A DNA stretch of 30,588 nt from an uncultured Oscillospiraceae bacterium. Lineage in GTDB: Bacteria > Bacillota_A > Clostridia > Oscillospirales > Oscillospiraceae. The notes below the pieces were generated by a model that searched no databases, was not told the DNA's origin, and saw only the letters and a list, made by a program, of their open reading frames with translations. How positions within the stretch are numbered: position 1 is the first letter of the stretch; each line of letters starts with the position of its first letter. The stretch is taken from NCBI GenBank assembly GCA_934589325.1, contig CAKTNU010000003.1:1-30588 (forward strand), read 5' to 3'. Positions 25,003 through 30,588 of this stretch are shown piece by piece. The translations under genes and the position numbers were made by a program.

Positions 25003-25027
25003 GAACAGGAAGATCTGTTCCTATCTG
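24996..25027 (+). other. Hairpin across the E3 stop codon
   Basis: A perfect 13-bp inverted repeat (24996-25008 and 25015-25027, loop GAAGAT) contains the E3 stop TAG (25000-25002). It is followed by GCTGACCGG with no T-run, so it is not an intrinsic terminator. It may be an RNA processing or stability point between the dehydrogenase genes and the two genes that follow. Confidence 0.6.
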
Positions 25028-25045
25028 GCTGACCGGAGGTATATG

Positions 25046-25651
25046 ATGGAGCTTATCTGTCTTGGTGACAGCCTGACATTCGGATACGGAGTCCGCCCGG
25101 CCGTACGGTGGACAGCACTCGCCGGCAGCGTCATCCGCATAACCAACATGGGCTTATGCGGCGACACGACAGGCGGTATGCTTGAACGGCTCTGCTCGCA
25201 CGTTCTTACACGCCCGGAGTTTTCCGCGCCATGTGCTTCACGTCCGGATGTGCTGATAATGGGCGGCAGCAACGATATCTTCTACTCAGGCTCCGATATC
25301 TGTGCCCGCTCAAATATCGGAGCAATGCTGCATCGCCTCCGCGCTTTCGGCATCGAGCCGATCATGGGTATTCCCCTGCCCGTTGCCGCGGAATATATTC
25401 CGGAAGGCTGGAGCAGTCTCGTCGAGCTCGAAAAGATAAGCGAAAAAATAGACGCATACCGCAGTTGGCTCCGCCGCTTCTGCACTGTATTCGATGCTAC
25501 ATATGCAGACTTCGGCGCCGATTTTCTGCGGCCCGACGGCAGCGTTATTTCCGAGCTGTACCTTGACGGTATCCACCCGAATGAGCGCGGTCACGTACTT
25601 ATGGCGCAGCGGCTGCTGACCGTACTGCACAGAGAGGATGCGAAAACATGA
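25046..25651 (+). CDS. SGNH/GDSL-family hydrolase
   Basis: 201 residues from the ATG at 25046, six bases after GGAGG. The overlapping ATG at 25043 would add one residue. All SGNH landmarks are present: the nucleophile block LGDSLTFGYG at the N-terminus, the Gly of LCGDTTGGML, the Asn of GGSNDIFYSG, and the catalytic Asp and His of LDGIHPNERGH near the C-terminus. The family comprises esterases, thioesterases and deacylases. No signal peptide, so it is cytoplasmic. It lies between E3 and lipoate-protein ligase and overlaps the ligase start as ATGA. A role in the acyl- or lipoyl-thioester chemistry of the complex is possible, but the substrate is unknown. Confidence 0.88.
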   Translation: MELICLGDSLTFGYGVRPAVRWTALAGSVIRITNMGLCGDTTGGMLERLCSHVLTRPEFSAPCASRPDVLIMGGSNDIFYSGSDICARSNIGAMLHRLRAFGIEPIMGIPLPVAAEYIPEGWSSLVELEKISEKIDAYRSWLRRFCTVFDATYADFGADFLRPDGSVISELYLDGIHPNERGHVLMAQRLLTVLHREDAKT

Positions 25652-26643
25652 AACTCAATTATATCGACCTGCACACGACCGATCCGGCTTTCAACCTCGC
25701 CGCAGAGCAGTATGTTTTTGACAGCCTGCCGCGTGACCGGATGTATTTCATGCTCTGGCAGAACGACAATACGATAATCGTAGGCAAATTCCAGAACACA
25801 CACGCTGAGATAAACGCCGAATATGTCCGTGAGCACGGCATACGCGTCGTGCGGCGTCTGTCCGGCGGCGGAGCGGTGTATCACGACATGGGCAATCTCA
25901 ATTTTACGTTCATCGCCGATGCCGGCGACGCAGAAAGCCTTGATCTGCATTTTTACTGTCAGCCGATAGTCCGTGCCCTGGCTGAGCTCGGCGTCATATC
26001 AGAGGTCAACGGTAGGAACGACATCACGATCGGCGGTCTGAAGTTTTCCGGCAACTCCCAATATCTCAAAGGTGACCGCGTGATGCACCATGGCACCATC
26101 ATGTTTGACAGTGATCTTGACGTTGTCGGCCGGGCACTGCGTGTTGATGAAAGCAAAATAAAAGCCAAGGGTGTTAAATCCGTGCGCAGCCGTGTGACAA
26201 ATGTACGTCCGCACCTGCCCCGGGATACAGACCTGAACGAGTTCCGCTCGGCGCTGCTCCGGCACATACTGGCTGAAAACCCCGGCGAGGAATACATTTT
26301 TACTCCCGGCGACCTTGCCGCCATAGAGAGACTCCGTGCAGAGCGGTATTCGCAGTGGGACTGGAACTTCGGCTTTTCGCCTGAGTGCACAATGATAAAG
26401 CGCCGCCGCTTTGAGGGCTGCGGTCTTGTCGAGGCATATATGACGCTCGATAAGGGGCATATCCGCGCACTCAGTTTCTTCGGCGATTTCTTCAGTCTGG
26501 ACGATCCGCGGCGGCTTGCCGATATGCTCATAGGCTGCCGTCCGCTTGCGGAGGACATTTCCGCCGCGCTCTGCGGGACGGCTCCCGCACAGTACATAAA
26601 CGGCCTCGGCACCGAGCAGCTCATCGAATTTCTGACAGAATAA
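25648..26643 (+). CDS. lplA: Lipoate-protein ligase
   Basis: This 331-residue protein has the LplA length with both catalytic and accessory domains. The ligase motif RRLSGGGAVYHD (69-80), the catalytic Lys132 of LKFSGNSQ, HHGTIMF and SKIKAKGVKSVRSRV match the family. It activates free lipoate with ATP and attaches it to the Lys of lipoyl domains. It overlaps the hydrolase stop by four bases and closes the operon, so its immediate client is the E2 at 22396 (Lys43). Its presence suggests the cell scavenges lipoate, since no lipoate synthesis gene is seen here. A terminator follows at once. Confidence 0.95.
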   Translation: MKLNYIDLHTTDPAFNLAAEQYVFDSLPRDRMYFMLWQNDNTIIVGKFQNTHAEINAEYVREHGIRVVRRLSGGGAVYHDMGNLNFTFIADAGDAESLDLHFYCQPIVRALAELGVISEVNGRNDITIGGLKFSGNSQYLKGDRVMHHGTIMFDSDLDVVGRALRVDESKIKAKGVKSVRSRVTNVRPHLPRDTDLNEFRSALLRHILAENPGEEYIFTPGDLAAIERLRAERYSQWDWNFGFSPECTMIKRRRFEGCGLVEAYMTLDKGHIRALSFFGDFFSLDDPRRLADMLIGCRPLAEDISAALCGTAPAQYINGLGTEQLIEFLTE

Positions 26644-26677
26644 AGCTTCCCCGTGCAAAAAGCGCGGGGAAGCTTTA
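26641..26677. terminator. Bidirectional terminator between lplA and the hydrogenase gene
   Basis: A perfect 13-bp inverted repeat (26641-26653 and 26665-26677), overlapping the lplA stop, is followed by CTTTATT on the plus strand. The convergent hydrogenase gene stops at 26694, so both transcripts can end here. Confidence 0.85.
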
Positions 26678-26693
26678 CTTTATTATCCCGATA

Positions 26694-28124
26694 TTATTCG
26701 GCGCGATTGTCAAACTCACCTTCGGCGTGCTTGAGAGAATCGCCTATCGTTTTCTCTTTGGCCTGCTTGCTGTGGGCATCGACCTTGAGCTTATTGCGGT
26801 CGCCATGGGTCATACAGCCGGCGCCGTTGATGCAGCCGCCGACGCAGGCCATGCCTTCAATGAAGTTGCCCTCGGCCCGCCCCTTGGAAGCCTTGAGCAG
26901 CGCAGTGCGGCATTCTTCAATACCGCTGCAGCTCACGGGCTTGACCTCAAAATCTATGCCCTGCTCCTTGAGCGCCTCGACCGCCGCCTCTGCCAGACCT
27001 CCGCAGCGCGCAAAGCTGCGCCCGAAGCCGGATGCATTATTCAGGTCCGTCTCCTCAAGATCAGTCAGGTCTATGTCACGGCTGTCAAGCATCGCCTGAA
27101 GCTCCTCAAAGGTCATGACGGAATCGACATATTCGCGCACGCCGGGCAACTGGGCTTCGCCCTTCTTCGCGGTGCATGGGCCGATAAACACGGTCTTGGC
27201 CTCCGGATCCGCGACCTTTATGTACTTCGCTATCGTCGCCATCGGGGACATATTGTGAGATACGTTATCCGACAGCATCGGGAACTGCTTATGTACATAG
27301 CTCACAAAGGCCGGGCAGCACGAGCTCGTCAAAAATCCCTTCTCCGCCAGCTCCTTGGCCTCTGCGAAAGCAACCATGTCCGCACCAAGCGCCGCCTCAA
27401 CAACGTCATAGAAGCCCAGCCGCTTTATACCGGTAACGACCTTGCCGAGCTTGACATACGCGAATTGGCTCGCTATAGCCGGAGCAACGATGGCATAGAC
27501 CCGTTCTCCGCTCTTGAGCATATCTATAACATTCAGGATGAACGACTTATCCGACAGAGCACCGAAGGGGCAGCGATACACGCAGGAGCCGCAGGAGATG
27601 CATTTGGAGTTATCTATTCTGACGGTTCCGTCCTCATTCATATCTATCGCGCCGATCTTGCAGGCGTTCTGACACGGGCGGCGGCGGTTGAGTATAGCCG
27701 AATAGGGGCATGCTTCCGCGCATCTGCCGCAGTTGATGCATCGTTCCTTGTCGATATGGGCGTGATGCTGCTCATCATGCGTTATCGCGCCTTTGGGACA
27801 GGCGTCCTCGCAGCGATGTGCGATACATCCGCGGCAGTTGTCAGTGATAACATATCCGCCAGTCGGACAGTCGTCACAGGCAATGTCGAGCGCCTCGATA
27901 ACGTTCGGATTTTTCCTGTTGCCCCCTGTCGCGAGCTTGATGCGCTCGGCCAGAATAGCCCGCTCCTTATACACGCAGCAGCGCATGGTGGGCACCTTGC
28001 CCGGGATTATCTCCTTCGGTATATCAAGTATCGACTCCGCGAGATCGCCTTCCCACGCATGCTTGGCTACTGTGCGCAGCACCTTGTATTTCAGATGTTG
28101 GACTTTGGTGTCAAACTTGTACAT
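26694..28124 (-). CDS. Monomeric [FeFe] hydrogenase, group B-like
   Basis: This 476-residue protein has an N-terminal Cys-rich electron-transfer region (about 83-185): CDDCP, CRGCIAHRCEDACP, CINCGRCAEACP, CQNACK and CISCGSCVYRCP, enough for several 4Fe-4S clusters. The H-cluster domain has all three motifs in divergent form: L1 TSSCCPAF (Cys269, Cys270), L2 GPCTAKK (Cys317) and L3 GMACVGGC (Cys427, Cys431). The usual MPC in L2 is GPC, which from family knowledge points to group B rather than group A. It probably exchanges electrons between ferredoxin and protons or H2, in the cytoplasm. Maturases HydE, HydF and HydG are not in the window. CGGAG precedes the ATG. Confidence 0.9.
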   Translation of the reverse strand: MYKFDTKVQHLKYKVLRTVAKHAWEGDLAESILDIPKEIIPGKVPTMRCCVYKERAILAERIKLATGGNRKNPNVIEALDIACDDCPTGGYVITDNCRGCIAHRCEDACPKGAITHDEQHHAHIDKERCINCGRCAEACPYSAILNRRRPCQNACKIGAIDMNEDGTVRIDNSKCISCGSCVYRCPFGALSDKSFILNVIDMLKSGERVYAIVAPAIASQFAYVKLGKVVTGIKRLGFYDVVEAALGADMVAFAEAKELAEKGFLTSSCCPAFVSYVHKQFPMLSDNVSHNMSPMATIAKYIKVADPEAKTVFIGPCTAKKGEAQLPGVREYVDSVMTFEELQAMLDSRDIDLTDLEETDLNNASGFGRSFARCGGLAEAAVEALKEQGIDFEVKPVSCSGIEECRTALLKASKGRAEGNFIEGMACVGGCINGAGCMTHGDRNKLKVDAHSKQAKEKTIGDSLKHAEGEFDNRAE

Positions 28125-28154
28125 AAATTTTCTCCGCTACATTTATTTGTACTT

Positions 28155-28183
28155 ATTTTAAAGCAAAATCTGTATTTTGTAAA
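28155..28183 (-). promoter_or_regulatory. Promoter of the hydrogenase gene
   Basis: On the minus strand, TTTACA (28178-28183), 17 bases, then TAAAAT (28155-28160), 31 bases before the ATG. It lies just after the GNAT stop at 28208, so the hydrogenase need not be co-transcribed with that gene. Confidence 0.7.
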
Positions 28184-28207
28184 CAGTAAATTTCTTAACG
28201 CAGTCAA

Positions 28208-28756
28208 CTATTTCAGCTCCTTGCGCATATACACCGCCGCACGCGGCGAGCCGTCGCGCAGGCGGAAAGCATCGGGGTGCTCGGCCATTATTTCAAACCC
28301 TGCGCGGCGGTACAGCGCAAGGGCATGGTCGTTTCCCTCGATCATCTCAAGCTCAAGTTGCTTCGTTCCGCGCTTTCTCGCCTCACTCTCCATCTCCCGG
28401 AACAGCGCAGTGCCGATGCCGAGCCCCCAATATTCGCGCAGGAGCCCGATCATGACCGCCGCCCTATGGCAGGTCTTGAGCGAGGACATGAATATTATCT
28501 GGCTGTTGCCGGCGATCTTCCCGTCCACCTCGCAGACTATCATCATCGCGTTCGGCGAGTCTATTGCATTTTTCAGATAGCTGCGTTCACCGTCGACGGT
28601 GAAGCTTATCTCTTCCGGGTATGACGCGAGATACTCCGTCTCACCGGATGCCGTTTTGAGGTATGCCAGCATCTCCTCCGCATCACTCTCCGCCGGTGCA
28701 CGGAGCAGCGCACTGCGTCCGTCTTTCAGCGTGATGCTGTGGGCTTTATACAGCAT
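28208..28756 (-). CDS. GNAT-family N-acetyltransferase
   Basis: This 182-residue protein has one GNAT domain covering most of the chain. The acetyl-CoA motif A region reads MIGLLREYWGLGIGTALFREME. LELEMIEGNDHALALYRRAGF is the next characteristic segment, and the C-terminus VYMRKEL ends the fold. GNAT enzymes acetylate amines on proteins, amino acids, polyamines or antibiotics, and this sequence does not define the substrate. AGGAGGGG precedes the ATG and the promoter matches the consensus fully, so expression could be high. No terminator separates it from the hydrogenase gene downstream, so some read-through is possible. Confidence 0.9.
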   Translation of the reverse strand: MLYKAHSITLKDGRSALLRAPAESDAEEMLAYLKTASGETEYLASYPEEISFTVDGERSYLKNAIDSPNAMMIVCEVDGKIAGNSQIIFMSSLKTCHRAAVMIGLLREYWGLGIGTALFREMESEARKRGTKQLELEMIEGNDHALALYRRAGFEIMAEHPDAFRLRDGSPRAAVYMRKELK

Positions 28757-28790
28757 TTCTGCCCCTCCTGTCTAAACAATGGCTATCTTG

Positions 28791-28819
28791 ATTATAATCT
28801 TTCAGACATTTGCTGTCAA
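28791..28819 (-). promoter_or_regulatory. Full-consensus promoter of the GNAT gene
   Basis: On the minus strand, TTGACA (28814-28819), exactly 17 bases, then TATAAT (28791-28796). Both hexamers are perfect matches to the vegetative sigma-factor consensus. Confidence 0.88.
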
Positions 28820-28847
28820 CTGTGTCAGGCTTTACTTAAAAAAACTG

Positions 28848-28876
28848 TTGTACTTTTCGCAAAATTATAGTATTCT
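28848..28876 (+). promoter_or_regulatory. Promoter of the degV gene
   Basis: TTGTAC (28848-28853), 17 bases, then TATTCT (28871-28876), 47 bases before the ATG. It is divergent from the GNAT promoter. Confidence 0.65.
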
Positions 28877-28923
28877 GTAGTTGCCGCTATGCGGCCCAAA
28901 TATAGAAATCAAGGAGCAGGTAT

Positions 28924-29805
28924 ATGTACGATTATATTATAGCGACCTCTTCCACCTCGGACCTGCCGAGAACCTATCTTGAAGCGCACAACATCCCCTT
29001 CATTCCCTATACCTACACCATCGGCAACGACCTGTATGAAGACGACTGCCGCGAAGAGACCCGTCAGAAGGTCTACGAGGGTATGCGCAAGGGCGACCGG
29101 CTCAAGACCTCTATGATAAACGAGTATATCTATCAGGAATTTTTTGAGTCGCTTCTCGAGCGCGGCAAAGACATCATTTTTCTCGACATGTCGCAGAAAA
29201 TGTCCGTCTCCTACGAGAAGTCAAAGATAGGCGCAAAAATGGCGCTCGAGAATTACCCTGAGCGCAGGCTCTATATCATGGACACGCTGTGCATCTCCGG
29301 CGGCCTCGGCACACTGGTAGACAATATGGTTACGCTCGCCGAGGGCGGCGCAGGCTATGATGAGGTCATCGCCTGGGGCGAGGCCAACAAGCTGAAAATC
29401 GCGCATCGCTTTACCGTTGACGATCTGAACTACCTCAAGGCCGGCGGACGCGTATCCAACGCCGCGGCGCTTGTCGGCGGCATGCTGGCAATAAAGCCGG
29501 TGCTGTATGTCCCCGACGGCGGCACGCTCGACGTTGCAAAGAAGATACGCGGCCGTAAAGCGGCGCTCAACTCCATAGTCGACAGCGTCAAAGCCGACCT
29601 TTCCGAGATCGACACCAACGGGCTCAAGATGCATATTCTTCAGGCAGACTGCCGCGCAGACGCCGAATATGTCCGCGATGAGATAAAGAAAGCCTACCCC
29701 AATATCGGCGATGTAACGATAACCAGCCTCGGCGTGGTCATCGGTGCGCACTGCGGCCCCGGTCTGCTCACAGTATTCTATCTCTGCAGCGGCCGCAGAC
29801 CGTAA
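28924..29805 (+). CDS. DegV-family fatty-acid-binding protein (FakB-like)
   Basis: This 293-residue protein has the family length. DegV/FakB proteins bind one fatty acid and present it to a kinase such as FakA for phosphorylation. Family features are TSSTSDLP near the N-terminus, GDRLKTSMIN (the ligand-binding Thr-Ser), the central DDLNYLKAGGRVSNAAALVG, KPVLYV, and the terminal GVVIGAHCGPGLL. AAGGAGCAGG lies just before the ATG. It is a single gene with its own promoter and terminator. The fakA kinase gene is not in the window, and DegV paralogues are common in Firmicutes, so the precise ligand is unknown. Confidence 0.94.
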   Translation: MYDYIIATSSTSDLPRTYLEAHNIPFIPYTYTIGNDLYEDDCREETRQKVYEGMRKGDRLKTSMINEYIYQEFFESLLERGKDIIFLDMSQKMSVSYEKSKIGAKMALENYPERRLYIMDTLCISGGLGTLVDNMVTLAEGGAGYDEVIAWGEANKLKIAHRFTVDDLNYLKAGGRVSNAAALVGGMLAIKPVLYVPDGGTLDVAKKIRGRKAALNSIVDSVKADLSEIDTNGLKMHILQADCRADAEYVRDEIKKAYPNIGDVTITSLGVVIGAHCGPGLLTVFYLCSGRRP

Positions 29806-29828
29806 CTTTATATTGCACCACATATCGA

Positions 29829-29857
29829 AAAAGCCTTGGGCACTGCCCAAGGCTTTT
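29829..29857. terminator. Terminator after degV, usable on both strands
   Basis: A 12-bp stem (29829-29840 and 29846-29857, loop CACTG) has TTTT at the right foot and AAAAA at the left. It lies between the convergent degV and DUF523 genes. A second short inverted repeat, AGATTTTG and CAAAATCT, follows at 29858-29875. Confidence 0.83.
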
Positions 29858-29929
29858 AGATTTTGTTCAAAATCTCAGAATGTATCCGATCGATTTTTGC
29901 CCGCCGGCAGAAGGGCTGCACGGGACTCT

Positions 29930-30376
29930 TTAAATTATTTTATCGACTTCGGACTCGCCGTAGACCTTTACGCCGCGGAGTTTCAGGCGCTCGGCGGCAA
30001 GACCGTCTCCATTGATAAGAGTCCCGGTGAATGAGCCGTCATATATCACGCCGCTGCCGCAGGACGGGCTTTTCTCCTTCAGCAGGGCTGCCGCGCAGCC
30101 GTACCTCTCGGCAAGCTGCACCGCAGTATCTGCTCCCCTTGAATATTCGGCCGTAACATCTCGGCCCTTACAGCTCACGACCCTGTCCCCGCGTCTTTCA
30201 CTCGGATCACGCGGGGGCGGCAGGCCGCCCGCAGTCTCGGGGCAGACCGGTATGAGACGGTACTTTTCCCGTAGTGCGGCGATCTTCTCGCCCGCTATCG
30301 CGTTGTGCCCTCCGCTGTACTTACATTCTACACCCAAAAGGCACGCGCTCACAAGCAGCGCTTTCTTTGCGCTCAT
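29930..30376 (-). CDS. DUF523-family protein (YbbK-like)
   Basis: This 148-residue protein has the DUF523 length and its conserved cysteine pattern: SACLLGVECKYSGGHN near the N-terminus, VCPETAGGLPPPRDP, and KEKSPSCGSGVIYDG in the C-terminal half. The conserved Cys residues suggest a metal or Fe-S site, but no function has been established for this family. GGAGG precedes the ATG at a good distance and lies inside the end of the upstream gene, which stops 4 bases before this start, so the two are probably co-transcribed. Confidence 0.92.
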   Translation of the reverse strand: MSAKKALLVSACLLGVECKYSGGHNAIAGEKIAALREKYRLIPVCPETAGGLPPPRDPSERRGDRVVSCKGRDVTAEYSRGADTAVQLAERYGCAAALLKEKSPSCGSGVIYDGSFTGTLINGDGLAAERLKLRGVKVYGESEVDKII

Positions 30377-30380
30377 CGCA

Positions 30381-30588
30381 TTACCTCCGCATATTCAGTC
30401 CTATCACCGCGCCGCAGATGCCGCCGATGATATGCGTAAGCTGGGATACATTATCGCTCAGCACAACGCCGTCCACTATCTCGCCGCCGAGGTACAGCAC
30501 GAGCACGAGAATAAGCGTGATCGGGATATATCCGTCCTTCATCCCGGCAAGGGATGACATTACTATCATCATGAACACGATACCAGAC
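30381..30588 (-). CDS. Rhomboid-family intramembrane protease, C-terminal fragment
   Basis: The frame stays open to the right edge, so about 68 C-terminal residues are visible. Reading from the edge, the first residues are SGIVFMMIVMSSLAG, matching the segment after the GxSG catalytic serine of rhomboids. The Ser codon (30585-30587) is the last complete codon in the window. The next hydrophobic segment is PITLILVLVLYLGGEIVDG. SQLTHIIGGICGAVIGL then supplies the catalytic His and the helix-packing GG motif. Rhomboids cut membrane proteins inside the bilayer. Substrate unknown. The gene is followed by DUF523 with a 4-base gap. Confidence 0.75.
   Translation of the reverse strand, partial: SGIVFMMIVMSSLAGMKDGYIPITLILVLVLYLGGEIVDGVVLSDNVSQLTHIIGGICGAVIGLNMRR

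Noticed and set aside
26727..28580. An open frame of about 617 codons on the plus strand, antisense to the hydrogenase and GNAT genes
   Set aside because: Its translation shows no family motif, and both genes beneath it are well supported by catalytic residues, promoters and ribosome binding sites.

Overview
The window looks like a chromosomal segment of an anaerobic, fairly GC-rich gut-type Firmicute, probably in the Clostridia (Oscillospiraceae-like). The reasons are the strong GGAGG ribosome binding sites, TTGACA/TATAAT promoters, a monomeric multi-cluster [FeFe] hydrogenase, a YesM/YesN-type two-component pair around a sugar ABC transporter, and DegV and DUF523 proteins. The placement is inferred from gene content. 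I found no rRNA, tRNA, CRISPR array, insertion sequence or phage gene, and no gene-free stretch longer than about 260 bases.

Layout. 1-173 is the C-terminal end of an unrecognised gene. 271-1167 is a LysR regulator, divergent from a large Fe-S flavoprotein (1403-4084) that overlaps hypA by one base. 4592-5470 is a lipoyl-less E2-like acyltransferase lacking its catalytic His. 5599-6522 is a tandem Nudix protein, and 6674-7963 is enolase. 8034-16837 is a minus-strand carbohydrate region: a cytoplasmic GH13 enzyme, a YesN-like regulator, two sugar permeases, a binding lipoprotein, a YesM-like kinase and a phosphohexomutase. The mutase lies directly behind a GH94 phosphorylase (16843-19224) resembling N,N'-diacetylchitobiose phosphorylase. 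Import, phosphorolysis to a sugar 1-phosphate, mutation to the 6-phosphate and enolase would form a plausible sugar-to-glycolysis route, though only the phosphorylase-mutase pair is clearly one operon.

19413-26643 is the most self-contained module. A FadR-type GntR regulator is followed by a promoter with two near-identical copies of an operator centred on TTGGTATTACCA. Six co-directional genes follow: E1 alpha, E1 beta, E2 and E3 of an acetoin/2-oxoacid dehydrogenase complex, an SGNH/GDSL hydrolase and a lipoate-protein ligase. The operon therefore encodes a lipoyl-dependent complex, the ligase that can lipoylate it, and a hydrolase of unknown role.

26694-30588 holds a group B-like [FeFe] hydrogenase, a GNAT acetyltransferase divergent from a DegV protein, a DUF523 protein, and a rhomboid protease fragment cut at its probable catalytic serine. 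The most useful new leads are the duplicated GntR operator with a hairpin between the copies, the hydrolase in the lipoylation operon, three 10-bp-phased CTTG repeats upstream of the binding-protein gene, and the LysR-type dyad near -65 of the flavoprotein promoter.
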